DNA of 64,000 nucleotides. Source: Nitratireductor sp. ZSWI3 (GTDB taxonomy: Bacteria; Pseudomonadota; Alphaproteobacteria; Rhizobiales; Rhizobiaceae). The stretch covers positions 186,001-250,000 of the forward strand of contig NZ_JANKOF010000001.1 in assembly GCF_024655565.1 (NCBI RefSeq). The letters run 5' to 3'. The position numbers and the translations under genes are program-made. The notes below the pieces were generated by a model. The model had not been told where the DNA came from. It saw only the letters and a list, made by a program, of their open reading frames with translations, and did not search any database. Below, one piece after another: positions 1 to 10,303 of the stretch (within the stretch, counting starts at the first letter, position 1; the number at the start of each line of letters is the position of its first letter).

Positions 1-2
1 AA

Positions 3-1385
3 TGCTGCTGCGATCTCCTGGTCTCGCCCGTCGCCGCAGGGATGCAGCTCAACATCGCTCCGTTTCGCAGGCGCGTTCTGGCTCACCGCATGACGGAGCT
101 CATGGAGCGGCACGGAATAGACCATCCGGCTTTCCTGCGTGAGCGCCTAAAGGTCGACCCGGCTCTGGCCGATGAAGTCATTGCAGAAGTGACCATCGGC
201 GAGACCTACTTCTTTCGCGATCCCGCCCAGTTCGATCTCATTCGCGATGAGGTGCTGCCGCACCTGTTGCGGGCACGCCCGGAAGGCTCGCCGTTGAAGA
301 TATGGAGTGCAGGATGCTCGACGGGTGAGGAGGTCTATTCGCTCGCGATCCTCGCCGAACAGATGGGCCTCGGCGAAAAAGTGCAGATCATCGGCACGGA
401 TGTCTCGGGCAGGGCGCTGCACCAGGCGGCCGCGGCACGCTATCGCTGCAGCTCGCTGAGAGGGGAGGCCTCGAAGCGCGCAATGCCCTATCTCGCCCCG
501 CATGGCGATCGCCTGCATCTGCGCGAGCATCTGAAAGGCAGAGCCAGGTTCTTCAAGTTCTGCCTGGGCAGGGATGAGCTTCCCGCACCAACCAGGGGGC
601 TCGCGGAAATGGACCTGATCTTATGCCGCAACGTGCTCATCTATATGGAGCCGGACGCGATAAGACGCATCGCGCGCCAATTCTATCAATGCCTCGGAGA
701 CGGCGGATGGCTTCTGCTCGGGCCATCCGATCCGCCGTTGTGGGAGCATGCCCCGTTTGCCACATACGTCACACGCGCGGGCGTTTTGTACAGGCGTGGT
801 GCACTGAGGCAATCCGACGATCTCGCCTGCGGCGAGGCACCAGCCCGTTCGAAAGCATCCGGTTCCGTCCCCGGCGATGCCCCCCCGGCGTTGGAGCGCA
901 TCGGCGAGGCGGCAACCATCAGCGCCCGCCTCAAGGAGGCAAGCCTCGGCTCAGCCGGCGAAGGCGCGATCGCGCGCCGCATCCGCTCTCTCCTGCACAA
1001 GGAGGCAACCGGCGAGGCCGCCGCACTTGCCGCGAAAGCGGTGAGAAAGCACCCGCTTTCTGTCAGGCTGCATTACCTTCATGGCAGCGCCCTGCTGGCG
1101 GCGAGGCAGTATGAGGATGCGGCAGCCGCGTTCCGGCGGCTGCTGTATCTCGACAGAAGCCTTGCGGCCGCGCATTTTTTCCTTGGGCGCTGTCATCTGC
1201 CCGGCAATCGCCAAGCCGCTCTGCACGCCTTTGAAGAGGCCCACGCGCTGTGCGTGAGGCGACCGCACGATGAACGCGTGGAGTTGATGGAGGATGTTAC
1301 TGCCGGGCAGCTGGTCCTCCGCATTGGCAGCGAAATAGCCGATGTGCGGCGCTCGATCCAGGAGGGTTCTCATGTCGCCCGATAG
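3..1385 (+). CDS. cheR: CheR-type MCP methyltransferase with TPR tail (5' end outside window)
   Basis: SAM-dependent methyltransferase expected to methylate glutamates of the chemoreceptor encoded two genes downstream. The SAM-binding loop SAGCSTGEEVYSL and the upstream ETYFFRDPAQF segment are typical of CheR. The C-terminal ~120 residues carry TPR-like helices (YLHGSALLAARQYEDAAAAF and following), as in WspC/FrzF-type CheR proteins. The first ATG is at 42, but the frame is open to the window edge and the helical N-terminal CheR domain would be cut by an ATG-42 start, so the true start probably lies upstream. First visible gene of a cheR-cheW-mcp-cheA-cheB operon; its end overlaps the cheW start by 14 bases. 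Confidence 0.88.
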   Translation, partial: CCCDLLVSPVAAGMQLNIAPFRRRVLAHRMTELMERHGIDHPAFLRERLKVDPALADEVIAEVTIGETYFFRDPAQFDLIRDEVLPHLLRARPEGSPLKIWSAGCSTGEEVYSLAILAEQMGLGEKVQIIGTDVSGRALHQAAAARYRCSSLRGEASKRAMPYLAPHGDRLHLREHLKGRARFFKFCLGRDELPAPTRGLAEMDLILCRNVLIYMEPDAIRRIARQFYQCLGDGGWLLLGPSDPPLWEHAPFATYVTRAGVLYRRGALRQSDDLACGEAPARSKASGSVPGDAPPALERIGEAATISARLKEASLGSAGEGAIARRIRSLLHKEATGEAAALAAKAVRKHPLSVRLHYLHGSALLAARQYEDAAAAFRRLLYLDRSLAAAHFFLGRCHLPGNRQAALHAFEEAHALCVRRPHDERVELMEDVTAGQLVLRIGSEIADVRRSIQEGSHVAR

Positions 1386-2013
1386 GAACAAGGGGCGCTC
1401 CGTCGATTGGAGCGTTGTGCGCCAGCGGCTCACCCTGGCCATGGATGCGGTCACCAGCCTCCAGGATCCGGCCAACGAGATGCGGCGGCGCAAGCTCGAG
1501 GCCCGTGCCAAGGCTTTCGAGCGGTCCCGCGCCGCCGACCGGAGCGAGGTTGCGGCGGTGGGATCGGTTCATTTCGATCTGGCAGGCCGGCGGTTTGCGC
1601 TGGAAGCGGATTACGTTCACGAATTGGTGCCGATACGTTGGATAACGCCCCTTCCGAGAGCGCCGCGCTTCGTGATGGGGCTTTATGACCTGCGCGGACA
1701 AGTGTTTCCGGTCTTCGATCTTCAGATCCTTCTTGATCCTGGCACGGGTGGATCGTCCGCCTCGAATTGGGGGGTCGTTTGCGGGCAGCATCGGCCCGAG
1801 TTCCTGATCGCGACATCGGGCATAGCGACGATCACGGCAGGCGTTCCGCAGCCGGTCGCACCGGCTGAGGGAGTTGCGAGCGTCGCATGGATTCGCGGGA
1901 CGGCCGCCGACAGCACGATCGTTCTGGACGGCGCCACGCTGGTCACGGACCCGCAACTGTTCCTCGAAGAGGTCAGGAGCACCGCTCAGGGCGAAGGAAA
2001 GGAAAAGGGATAA
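1372..2013 (+). CDS. cheW: CheW-like coupling protein
   Basis: Adaptor linking receptor to the CheA kinase. The central and C-terminal part has the CheW fold pattern: [20 protein letters not shown], then [20 protein letters not shown]. About 60 residues of basic, helical sequence precede it, longer than a minimal CheW. An in-frame ATG at 1342 exists, but ATG 1372 has a strong ribosome site (ggaggg at 1361-1366), so I start there (213 aa). Its stop codon overlaps the next ATG (taATG), implying translational coupling to the receptor. Confidence 0.85.
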   Translation: MSPDRNKGRSVDWSVVRQRLTLAMDAVTSLQDPANEMRRRKLEARAKAFERSRAADRSEVAAVGSVHFDLAGRRFALEADYVHELVPIRWITPLPRAPRFVMGLYDLRGQVFPVFDLQILLDPGTGGSSASNWGVVCGQHRPEFLIATSGIATITAGVPQPVAPAEGVASVAWIRGTAADSTIVLDGATLVTDPQLFLEEVRSTAQGEGKEKG

Positions 2014-3632
2014 TGAGCATTCTGCCAAGACGGAGCCTTTATGGCACCCTGGGCGTGCCGATGATCCTGTTCGTCGCCGCCTGGGCTGTCCTGGTGAGCT
2101 TCGGATTGGTGACCTTCGAAAAGGTTCGCTCCGATCTTGCGGTGACGTCCTATCTGGGCAGGGAGCACGTCTTTTACCGGTTGCTCTATCTGGCTTCCCG
2201 CTTGCCGAGCCCGACGGACGGGCAGACCGTCGCGGCCGATATGCGCAAAGCCATGGATCAGAATGAGAGCCTGCTTGCGATGATGATCAATGGCAGTTCC
2301 GAAGAGGGGTTGCCGCCGGCGACGGATCCGCACGTCTTGGCGGAGCTCGAGGAAAGCCGCCAGTATTGGTCGACGGCCATAAGGCCGGCGCTCGAAAATG
2401 CCATCGCGAACGCTCCCTTGTCGGGAGCCGAGATGGATCATCTGGAGCGTCTCGTGGGAGCCTATGTGACGCGGCTCAACCGACAGATCATCTTCATGGA
2501 GCGCGCCGCGGGCGCCAGGCTGGGGCAGGCTCGCCTCCTGCTCGTCGCCTCTTCCGCGGTTGTCGTCGTCGGCTTCTTCACCATGCTGCTGCTTCTCCAC
2601 CATTTCGCCCAGCGCGCAAAAATGCTCGTCAAGACCACGCAGGACATAAGCGCCGGGAACATGGAGCAGAGGGCGCCCGAGAACGGCGTCGACGAGCTGG
2701 CACAGCTCGGAGCCTCGTTCAACGGCATGACAGCCAAGCTCCTGGCCATGATCGACAGCGAGCGGAACGATCGCACGAAGCTCGAGGAGCTTGTCGCGAC
2801 GATTGCCGACACGGCGGAGCACCTCTCGTCGTCCGCAACCGAGATTCTGGCGGGCGCGTCGCAGCAGGTCGAGGGAATGCGCGAGCAGTCCACCGCGGTC
2901 AGTCAGACAACCACGAGCGTCGACGAGGTCCTGCAGACGGCGGAGCAGGCGACACAGCGTGCGGAAAAGGTCGCGGCTTCGTCGGAGACGGCTGTCAGCG
3001 TCAGCAGCGCCGGCCGCAAGGCCGTCGATGAAACGGTGGCCCTCATGCACGCCGTCAGCGACCGGACGGAGGCGATAGCGGAGGATATTCTCGCCCTTGC
3101 CGAAAGCAACCAGGAGATCGGCGAGATCATCACGGCCGTGACCGAGATCGCCGATCAGACGAATCTGCTCGCCCTTAACGCGGCCATCGAAGCCTCCCGC
3201 GCCGGCGATCACGGACACGGCTTCAGCGTCGTCGCAACGGAGATCAAGGCCCTGGCAGACCAGTCCAAGGCGGCGACCGACAAGGTCCGCCGAATTCTCT
3301 TGGACATCCAGAAGGGCACGAATGCGGCGGTGATCGGAATGGAGGAGGGGGCGAAAAGCGTCAGCCAGGCCTTGGAGAAGGTGAACGGGGCGGGCGAGAC
3401 CATCAGGCAGCTCGAGGGCATCATCGCCGACGCCGCCAGATCCGCTGCCCAGATCGCCGCTTCGGCCGGCCAGCAGAGAACGGGCATGAAGCAGATTCAC
3501 GAAGCGATGCACCACATTCAGCAGACCAGCGTGCAGAACCTCGCCGCGGTCCGCCAGGCGGAGCAGGCCGCCAGGGACCTCAACCGGTTTGGGGACCGCC
3601 TGAAGGCGATGCTGGACGGGCGCAAGGAATAG
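2013..3632 (+). CDS. Methyl-accepting chemotaxis protein
   Basis: Inner-membrane chemoreceptor of 539 aa. TM1 spans about residues 10-32 and TM2 about 174-197, bracketing a ~140-residue mostly helical periplasmic sensor of the four-helix-bundle type. A HAMP linker follows, then the cytoplasmic signalling domain with the conserved hairpin tip at about 370-420 ([20 protein letters not shown], then [17 protein letters not shown]). No C-terminal CheR-binding pentapeptide is present. The start at 2013 overlaps the cheW stop; a longer in-frame ATG at 1887 would extend antiparallel through cheW coding sequence and is rejected. The ligand is unknown; the operon resembles Wsp-type surface or contact sensing. 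Confidence 0.88.
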   Translation: MSILPRRSLYGTLGVPMILFVAAWAVLVSFGLVTFEKVRSDLAVTSYLGREHVFYRLLYLASRLPSPTDGQTVAADMRKAMDQNESLLAMMINGSSEEGLPPATDPHVLAELEESRQYWSTAIRPALENAIANAPLSGAEMDHLERLVGAYVTRLNRQIIFMERAAGARLGQARLLLVASSAVVVVGFFTMLLLLHHFAQRAKMLVKTTQDISAGNMEQRAPENGVDELAQLGASFNGMTAKLLAMIDSERNDRTKLEELVATIADTAEHLSSSATEILAGASQQVEGMREQSTAVSQTTTSVDEVLQTAEQATQRAEKVAASSETAVSVSSAGRKAVDETVALMHAVSDRTEAIAEDILALAESNQEIGEIITAVTEIADQTNLLALNAAIEASRAGDHGHGFSVVATEIKALADQSKAATDKVRRILLDIQKGTNAAVIGMEEGAKSVSQALEKVNGAGETIRQLEGIIADAARSAAQIAASAGQQRTGMKQIHEAMHHIQQTSVQNLAAVRQAEQAARDLNRFGDRLKAMLDGRKE

Positions 3633-3634
3633 AC

Positions 3635-5758
3635 ATGGCAAGAAGCCTGATCGACAAGCAATTGATGGACATGTTCACACGGGAGGTGCAGGAGCGCGCG
3701 AGCGAATTCGAGCATCTGCTGCTTTCCCTGGAAGAACTGCAGGAGGTGCAGGCACGGCGGAGCGCGATGGAGCGGCTGCTGCGCATCGCGCACAGCCTGA
3801 AGGGCGCCGCCGGTCTGGTGGAGGTGCGCCCGGTCGAGGCGATCTGCCATAAAACGGAGGATCTGCTTGCCCTTCTCGTGCGAGAAGAACGCCCCGTCCG
3901 GAAGGATGAGTTCGATGCTTTGCTGGCAGCGGTAGACGCTGTCGGAGAATGCGGGCGCAAGCTGGCCGAAGGCGCGGGCCTCGATAAGACGTCGGTCCAG
4001 CCCGCCATGAATAAACTCCACGCCTCGCTGCAGGAGGCGCCGGGCGAGAAAGCCGCCGACGACGAAGCCGGGGCGGCTCAGGCAGGCAAGGCCTCCATGC
4101 CGCCCGTCCGTGTCACGGATCTCGACGGATCCATGCGGATTTCCGGAGAGCGGCTGGACACCCTTCTTTACCGGAGCGGGGAGCTGGTTGCGGCGAAATC
4201 CCGGCTCGCGTCGAAGGCTGCGGAAGCAAATTCATTGCGCGAGCAGGCGCGGCTCCTGCGTTCCTCCAACCAATCCCATTCGAGCACGCCCGTATCCCTG
4301 GAGCGCGATCTGCGGTCGCTGACTTCGGGTCTTGCAGAAGACGCGCGGCTGATCGGCAGTCTGGTGGATGCGCTTGACTATGAAATCCGGCGAGCGCGCA
4401 TGCAGCCTCTCTCGGAAGCCTGCCAGGGGCTTCCCCGACTGGTCCGGGACCTCGGCGCGGCATCCGGCAAAACGGCGGAGCTGCGTATCATCGGCGGCGA
4501 GATCGAGATCGACAGATCGATTGCCGCAGGGCTTCAGGACTGTTTGCGCCACCTTGTCCGCAATGCGATGAGCCACGGGATCGAGACACCCGACATCCGC
4601 CGCAAGGCCGGTAAACCGGGGAAGGGCCGCATCGACATCTCGGCCACGCTGTTGGGCGACCGTCTTCAGTTGCACGTCGAGGACGATGGACGCGGTTTCA
4701 ACGTCGCCTCCCTCGTCAGGGCCGCGCGTGATCTGGGCCTCCCTGAGCCGGTGGACGAGCGGCAGCGGCTGCGTCAGGCGTTCGAGCCCGGCGTGTCGAC
4801 CTCGCCGGCGCTCACCGAACTGTCGGGCCGCGGCGTCGGGCTCGACATCGTGCGCGAGACGGTCGAGGCGCTGCGAGGGACCGTGGAGGTCGCGCACGCA
4901 TCGAGCGGCGGCGCCGCCTTCACTATGACCCTGCCGCTGACCCTGGCCACGGTGCGGGCATTGGAGGTTTCCGTAGGCGGGCAGATCTTCGCCTTCGACA
5001 CCGCTTCGATCCGCCGGGTAGGCAGGGTGCGCACCGCCGCTCTGCCGAAGGCGGGGCAACGGAACGTTCTCGATGGCGAGGTGCGAATCCTCGACCTGGC
5101 TGACTGGCTTGGTCTTCCGGCAGCAAGCCTCACCGAGATGCCGGACCATCGCCCGGTGGTCTTCATCGGGCCGGCCGGCGGCGAAACCGCGGTGATCGTC
5201 GACCGGATCGTCGGAAAAGAGGAACTTCTCGTGCGTCCGTTGGGCCCCCGCCTTGCGAATCTGCGCTGCTACAGCGGCGCCACGGTTCTGACCGACGGTC
5301 GCGTGGCGCTGCTGCTGAGCACCGCTGCACTGGCGGAGGCAGCCATGTCGGAGGAACTGTTCGGAACCGACGCCTACACACGTCCACTGCCGCCGGTGCG
5401 GAAAGTCCTAGTGGTCGACGATTCCCCATCCGTACGGATGCTCGAAAAGCTCATTCTCGAAGCGGCCGGCTATACGGTCGTTCTGGCAGCAGACGGATCA
5501 GAGGCCTGGAAGCATTTGTGCGAGCATGGCGCCGATATCGTCGTGGCGGATATCGATATGCCGGAAGTCGACGGACTCGAGCTGACCAGAACCATAAGAC
5601 GATCCGGAAAGTTCGCCGGCCTGCCGGTCATTCTCGTGACCGGGCGGGATACGGCGGAGGAAAAGGCAGAGGGCCTGCAGGTGGGAGCTGATGCCTATAT
5701 CGCGAAGAACGGTTTCGACCAGCAGCTCTTCCTGGACACGGTCCGCCAGGTGGGTTGA
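3635..5758 (+). CDS. cheA: Hybrid chemotaxis kinase CheA with C-terminal receiver
   Basis: Sensor histidine kinase of 707 aa, WspE/FrzE-like. An N-terminal Hpt domain carries the phosphorylated His in IAHSLKGAAG (His53). A linker, dimerisation helices and the HATPase domain follow (N box LRHLVRNAMSHGIE, G box VEDDGRGFN, then GRGVGLDIVRE), then a CheW-like regulatory domain. The C-terminal receiver (about 587-705) keeps its acidic pair in VVDDSPSVRM, the phospho-acceptor in VADIDMPEVDG and the conserved Lys in AYIAKNG. No separate CheY is encoded here, so the fused receiver may be a phosphate sink or the output. It starts two bases after the receptor stop. Confidence 0.92.
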   Translation: MARSLIDKQLMDMFTREVQERASEFEHLLLSLEELQEVQARRSAMERLLRIAHSLKGAAGLVEVRPVEAICHKTEDLLALLVREERPVRKDEFDALLAAVDAVGECGRKLAEGAGLDKTSVQPAMNKLHASLQEAPGEKAADDEAGAAQAGKASMPPVRVTDLDGSMRISGERLDTLLYRSGELVAAKSRLASKAAEANSLREQARLLRSSNQSHSSTPVSLERDLRSLTSGLAEDARLIGSLVDALDYEIRRARMQPLSEACQGLPRLVRDLGAASGKTAELRIIGGEIEIDRSIAAGLQDCLRHLVRNAMSHGIETPDIRRKAGKPGKGRIDISATLLGDRLQLHVEDDGRGFNVASLVRAARDLGLPEPVDERQRLRQAFEPGVSTSPALTELSGRGVGLDIVRETVEALRGTVEVAHASSGGAAFTMTLPLTLATVRALEVSVGGQIFAFDTASIRRVGRVRTAALPKAGQRNVLDGEVRILDLADWLGLPAASLTEMPDHRPVVFIGPAGGETAVIVDRIVGKEELLVRPLGPRLANLRCYSGATVLTDGRVALLLSTAALAEAAMSEELFGTDAYTRPLPPVRKVLVVDDSPSVRMLEKLILEAAGYTVVLAADGSEAWKHLCEHGADIVVADIDMPEVDGLELTRTIRRSGKFAGLPVILVTGRDTAEEKAEGLQVGADAYIAKNGFDQQLFLDTVRQVG

Positions 5759-5763
5759 TTTCC

Positions 5764-6795
5764 ATGCTCCGCCTCCTCCTCGTGGCACGAAATGCGGAAC
5801 TGCAGTCGCTTGTCAGGCGGACGGTCGATCATGACGAGGGCGTCGAATTGGTCGGCATCGCCGGAGGCCAGCAGGAGGCGATCGAAGAGGTAAAGCGGCT
5901 CCGGCCCGACATCCTCGTCATAGAGCCAAAGCTGGATGGCCTCGAAGGCGCGGACGTGGTGAAGGAGATCATGGTCGAGGCTCCCCTGCCGATCGTCATG
6001 ATCTCTCCCGTTTCCGATCCCGACCTGGCGGGTCTTGCGATCGAGGCGCTGGCATCGGGAGCGCTGGCGATCCTTCCCGCGCCGCTGGAAGCCGACGGGC
6101 GGGTGGACGGGCCATCGGCGCGAAAATTCCTGTCGAGCCTCGCGGCCATGTCCCAGGTGAAGGTGGTGAGACGCTGGCGCACGCGAGGCAGCGCGCCTGC
6201 TCCTCAGGGCGCTCATCGTGAGCCTGTCCGGATCGTCGGGATCGTCGCTTCGACGGGCGGGCTGGCGGCGATCAAAACGATATTGAAGGGATTGCCGCCA
6301 CAGTTCCCCGTGCCGGTTCTTGCCGTTCAGCACGTCGCGAGCGGGCATATGGAAGCGGTCGCCGCTTCGCTCAACGTGGAAACCGCACTCACCGTCAAGG
6401 TCGCGGCAGACGGCGATATCCTCGCGCCGGCGACGGTCTATCTGGCGCCGGACGGGCGTCACATGGGTGTGAGCGGAAAGAAGCGGATCCGCATAGCGGA
6501 CGATCCGCCGCTCGACGGCTTCCGGCCGTCGGGGACATATCTCTTCTCCTCCTTGGCAGGCGCATTCGGCGATGGATGCCTCGCCGTCGTGCTCACCGGG
6601 ATGGGCAGTGATGGTACCGAGGGCCTCAAGGCGATCCGCGCCGCCGGCGGCCTGGCCATGGCTCAGGACGCCGCGAGTTCAGCCGTGTTCGGGATGCCCA
6701 AGGCGGCCATCGATTCCGGTCTGGTCGACCGCATCGTGCCCTTGGGCGAGATGCCCGCAGACATCGCGCGCCTCGCCGGCCTCGCCGTTTCCTGA
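5764..6795 (+). CDS. cheB: CheB methylesterase with degenerate receiver
   Basis: Protein-glutamate methylesterase reversing CheR methylation. The C-terminal catalytic domain is intact: nucleophile Ser in VASTGG, His in AVQHVASGH and Asp in TGMGSDGTEG. The N-terminal receiver is not: the usual DD pair near residue 8 reads LLLVARNAE, and the phospho-acceptor Asp is replaced by Glu in RPDILVIEPKLDG, where the alignment to WspF-type CheB runs without gaps. The esterase is therefore probably not activated by CheA phosphorylation. ATG 5764 follows a ggtggg ribosome site; a TTG at 5755 overlapping the cheA stop is the alternative start. Confidence 0.88.
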   Translation: MLRLLLVARNAELQSLVRRTVDHDEGVELVGIAGGQQEAIEEVKRLRPDILVIEPKLDGLEGADVVKEIMVEAPLPIVMISPVSDPDLAGLAIEALASGALAILPAPLEADGRVDGPSARKFLSSLAAMSQVKVVRRWRTRGSAPAPQGAHREPVRIVGIVASTGGLAAIKTILKGLPPQFPVPVLAVQHVASGHMEAVAASLNVETALTVKVAADGDILAPATVYLAPDGRHMGVSGKKRIRIADDPPLDGFRPSGTYLFSSLAGAFGDGCLAVVLTGMGSDGTEGLKAIRAAGGLAMAQDAASSAVFGMPKAAIDSGLVDRIVPLGEMPADIARLAGLAVS

Positions 6796-6835
6796 TGCGG
6801 TTGTCGATCATGCGACCAAGAGGACGCATCGCCAC

Positions 6836-7807
6836 CTATTGAATGCCGGCGATCTGGATCGCAGCGGGTGTGATGATGACCGCGAAGAGAACGGGCAGGA
6901 AGAAGACGATCATCGGCACGGTGAGCTTGGGCGGCAGGGCGGCCGCGCGTTTTTCGGCCTCGCTCATGCGCATGTCCCTGTTTTCCTGCGCCATGACACG
7001 CAAGGCATGCCCCAGCGCGGTGCCGTATTTTTCTGCCTGGATCAGGCTGGTCACGACGGCGCGCACGCCCTCCACTCCGGTCCGCTTGCCGAGATTCTCA
7101 TAAGCCTGGCGGCGGTCCTGCAGGTAGGACAGCTCGGCGGTCGTCAACGCCACCTCCTCCGCGATCTCCGTGGATTGGGTGCCGATCTCCTCGGCAACCT
7201 TGCGGAATGCGCTCTCGATGCTCATGCCGGCTTCCACGGTGATCAGCAGCAGGTCGAGCGCTTCCGGCCAGGTGCGGCGGATGGCTTTCTGGCGCTTGGT
7301 GATCCTGTTCCTGATGTAGATGGCCGGAGCGAAATATCCGAGCGCTCCGATGGCGGCGGCAAGACCGAACACCGCGAAGACCGGTACCGCAGGCTTCAGC
7401 AGGAAGAGGAAATAAAGCGTGGCAATCGCAAACATCACGATCGGAGCGATCAGTCTCACGGCGAGGAACGTGGTCACCGGCGCGCTGCCGCGATAACCGG
7501 CCATCCGCAACCTGTCGGCGATCCCGCTGTCCTCGGCCTGCTTGGCAAGGTTGAAGCGCTCGACGATCGTCTTGAAAAGCTTGCGTGGCTCGCTGCGCAG
7601 CGACTTGGGCTTGTCTTCCGGGGCAAGGCGCGCCCGCTCACGCTTGCGCAGCAGCTCACGTTCGTTCTCCACCTTGCGCATGCGGCGGCCGAGATCGTCA
7701 CGGAACAGATAGGGCCACGACACCACGACGACGGCCGAGAATGCGGCAATGGCCGCCATGACCGCCGAGAGATGGTCGGGAGCGGGGATATAGGAGGTGA
7801 AACCCAT
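6836..7807 (-). CDS. tadC: Tad pilus inner-membrane platform protein TadC
   Basis: GspF/T2SF-family membrane protein of 323 aa. One N-terminal TM segment, two further central ones (IVMFAIATLYFLFLL and FAVFGLAAAIGALGYF) and one C-terminal one flank the conserved cytoplasmic T2SF domain (WPEALDLLLITVEAGMSIES ... YGTALGHALRVMAQENRDMR). With TadB it forms the platform turned by the CpaF ATPase during Flp pilus assembly. Last gene of the leftward tad operon, it converges on cheB with 40 bp between the two stop codons. Confidence 0.9.
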   Translation of the reverse strand: MGFTSYIPAPDHLSAVMAAIAAFSAVVVVSWPYLFRDDLGRRMRKVENERELLRKRERARLAPEDKPKSLRSEPRKLFKTIVERFNLAKQAEDSGIADRLRMAGYRGSAPVTTFLAVRLIAPIVMFAIATLYFLFLLKPAVPVFAVFGLAAAIGALGYFAPAIYIRNRITKRQKAIRRTWPEALDLLLITVEAGMSIESAFRKVAEEIGTQSTEIAEEVALTTAELSYLQDRRQAYENLGKRTGVEGVRAVVTSLIQAEKYGTALGHALRVMAQENRDMRMSEAEKRAAALPPKLTVPMIVFFLPVLFAVIITPAAIQIAGIQ

Positions 7808-7816
7808 CTCATAGCC

Positions 7817-8836
7817 TCAGAAATCGAAGTTGATCATCTTGCGCATGACAAGGATGCCCATGCCCATCCAGAGCGCACAGCCCACGAGCACCAGCTTGCC
7901 GGTCAGGGTCGTGAACAGCAGCGACATGTAGTCGGGACTGGTCACATACACGGCCGCGGATACGAGAAACGGCAGCGCGCCGATAATGCCGGCGGATGAT
8001 TTCGCCTCCGAACTCATCGCCTTGATCTTGGCGCTCATCTTCTTGCGTTCGCGCAACACCTTGGAGAGGTTGCCGAGTGCTTCCGAGAGGCTGCCGCCGG
8101 TGCGGCTCTGCAGCGCGATGACGATGGCAAAGAAGTTGGCTTCCGGCAGGGGGACGCGTTCCCACAGCCTTTGAACCGCTTCGTCGAGAGGGATCCCCAG
8201 GGTCTGGTCCTGGACGATCGACACGAATTCGCTGCGGACCGGCTCCTGCGCCTCGGTCGCGATCACGCGCAGGCAATCTCCCATGGGCAGGCCGGATTTC
8301 AGGCCGCGCACGATCACATCGATGGCATTGGGGAACTCCGCCGTGAAGCCCTTGAAACGCCGTTTGCGCAGCATCCCGACATAAAGATGCGGCAGCAGCA
8401 GCCCGCCCGCCACGGCAAAGCCGAGGGAGACGAGCATTCCGGCTCCAGAGACAAAGGCAAGCAGCAGGGACGCGGCCCCCGAGACGGCGCAGGCGATGTA
8501 ATAGCGCTTCGTCGACCAGCTCAGGCCCGCCTGCCTGATCCTGCCTGAAAGCGTTGGCTTGCCGGCCTTCCTGCTCTTCGCCTTTTGTTTTTCCTCGAGC
8601 TCCCGCAGCGTCTTTTCCACCGATCTGCGGCGGTCGCGCTCCTCGTCGGCCGAGGGTGCGGCACCCGCTTCAGCATCGGCGGTCGCCAGACCCTGAAAAC
8701 GCCGCTTGAAGGAACTGGGCTGGGCAAGCCGCGGGTAAAAGACCGCCGCGGTCACTCCTGCGACGCTCAGCGTCGCGAAGGCGAACACCACAATCGGAAA
8801 GAAGGTCGGTCCGAACAACGAACTCAATTCAGTCAT
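7817..8836 (-). CDS. tadB: Tad pilus inner-membrane platform protein TadB
   Basis: T2SF-family protein (339 aa), partner of TadC. One N-terminal TM, a charged linker with the basic stretch KQKAKSRKAGK, paired central TM segments, a T2SF domain (FPNAIDVIVRGLKSGLPMGD ... SRTGGSLSEALGNLSKVLRE) and C-terminal TM segments (LFTTLTGKLVLVGCALWMGM). The ATG at 8836 is preceded by gagagg. A GTG one codon upstream gives a two-Met start. Nine bases separate its stop from tadC. Confidence 0.9.
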   Translation of the reverse strand: MTELSSLFGPTFFPIVVFAFATLSVAGVTAAVFYPRLAQPSSFKRRFQGLATADAEAGAAPSADEERDRRRSVEKTLRELEEKQKAKSRKAGKPTLSGRIRQAGLSWSTKRYYIACAVSGAASLLLAFVSGAGMLVSLGFAVAGGLLLPHLYVGMLRKRRFKGFTAEFPNAIDVIVRGLKSGLPMGDCLRVIATEAQEPVRSEFVSIVQDQTLGIPLDEAVQRLWERVPLPEANFFAIVIALQSRTGGSLSEALGNLSKVLRERKKMSAKIKAMSSEAKSSAGIIGALPFLVSAAVYVTSPDYMSLLFTTLTGKLVLVGCALWMGMGILVMRKMINFDF

Positions 8837-8848
8837 CACACCGTCCTC

Positions 8849-10264
8849 TCAGGCTGCCGCTTTCGTTTCCGCGGCGTCCAGCGCCGCCGCAAGCCGGGCC
8901 TCCTCGCCGTAGTAGCGAGCCCGGTCCCAGAAGGCCGGACGGCCGATGCCGGTGGAGCGGTGCCTGCCGATCAGCTTGCCGTTGGCGTCCTCGCCGAGGA
9001 TGTCGTAGACGAAAAGATCCTGGGTGGTGACGACGTCGCCCTCCATTCCCAGGACCTCGGTGATGTGGGTGATGCGGCGCGAGCCGTCGCGGAGGCGGGC
9101 GGCCTGGACGATCACGTCCACCGATGAAACGATCATCTCGCGAATGGTCTTCGAAGGCAGCGCGAAGCCGCCCATGGTGATCATGGATTCAAGGCGCGAA
9201 ATCGCTTCGCGCGGTGAGTTGGCATGCAGCGTTCCCATCGAGCCGTCATGGCCGGTGTTCATCGCCTGCAGGAGATCGAAGGCCTCCGGCCCGCGCACCT
9301 CGCCGACGATGATGCGCTCGGGCCGCATGCGCAGGCAGTTCTTGACGAGGGCCCGCATGGTGATCTCGCCCTGTCCCTCGATGTTCGGCGGCCGCGTTTC
9401 CAGGCGGACCACATGCGGCTGCTGCAGCTGAAGCTCTGCCGCGTCCTCGCAGGTGATGATGCGCTCGCCCGGTTCGATGTAGCCGGTCAGGCAGTTGAGC
9501 AACGTCGTCTTGCCCGATCCCGTGCCGCCGGAGATCAGCACGTTGCAGCGGACGCGGCCGATGATCCTCAGGATCTCGGCCCCCTCCGGCGTGATCGAAC
9601 CGAAGCGCACGAGCTGATCGAGGGTCAGCTTGTCCTTCTTGAATTTGCGGATGGTGAGGCTGGGTCCGTCGATCGCCAATGGAGGTGCGATGACGTTGAC
9701 GCGCGAGCCGTCCGCCAGGCGCGCATCGCAGATCGGGCTCGATTCATCGACGCGGCGGCCGACCTGGCTGACGATACGCTGGCAGATGTTCAGAAGCTGT
9801 TCGTTGTCGCGGAAGCGGATGCTGGTCTCTTGCACCTGCCCGCCCACTTCGATGAAGACCTGCCCCGCACCGTTGACCATGATGTCGGCGATGTCGTCGC
9901 GCTTGAGCAGCGGCTCGAGCGGGCCGTAGCCCAGAATGTCGTCGCAGATCTCGCCGAGCAGCGTGTCCTGCTCGGCCTGCGAGAGGCCGGCCTTCTTGGC
10001 GGCGACGATGTCGTTGACGATCGCACCGATTTCCTGGCGGGCCTGAAGCTCCTCCATCGTCGACAAAGCAGCCACGTCGATGGCGGCGATGAGCGTGCTG
10101 AAGACGTCTTTCTTCAGATGGTAGTAATGGTCCGGTTTTCCCGCGGAGATGCGCGCCGGTGCTGCCGCCGGCTTTTGCGGCAGGCGTGCCGGTTCCGGCT
10201 CGGCGATCGGAAGAGCCTTGCTTTCAACGGACTGAACTTGCGCGGCGGATTTTCTGCCAATCAT
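8849..10264 (-). CDS. cpaF: CpaF/TadA secretion ATPase
   Basis: Hexameric traffic ATPase of 471 aa powering Flp pilus polymerisation. After a variable, Pro/Ala-rich N-terminus and the CpaF N-domain, the core contains Walker [13 protein letters not shown], an Asp box, Walker [21 protein letters not shown] and a His box [16 protein letters not shown]. Length and order match the CpaF family. It lies directly downstream of the pilin terminator, so its expression should depend on readthrough from the pilin promoter or on a weak internal promoter. Confidence 0.95.
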   Translation of the reverse strand: MIGRKSAAQVQSVESKALPIAEPEPARLPQKPAAAPARISAGKPDHYYHLKKDVFSTLIAAIDVAALSTMEELQARQEIGAIVNDIVAAKKAGLSQAEQDTLLGEICDDILGYGPLEPLLKRDDIADIMVNGAGQVFIEVGGQVQETSIRFRDNEQLLNICQRIVSQVGRRVDESSPICDARLADGSRVNVIAPPLAIDGPSLTIRKFKKDKLTLDQLVRFGSITPEGAEILRIIGRVRCNVLISGGTGSGKTTLLNCLTGYIEPGERIITCEDAAELQLQQPHVVRLETRPPNIEGQGEITMRALVKNCLRMRPERIIVGEVRGPEAFDLLQAMNTGHDGSMGTLHANSPREAISRLESMITMGGFALPSKTIREMIVSSVDVIVQAARLRDGSRRITHITEVLGMEGDVVTTQDLFVYDILGEDANGKLIGRHRSTGIGRPAFWDRARYYGEEARLAAALDAAETKAAA

Positions 10265-10303
10265 TGCTCTTGTCCCGAACGTTTCCGCACAACCGGTACC
10301 TGG

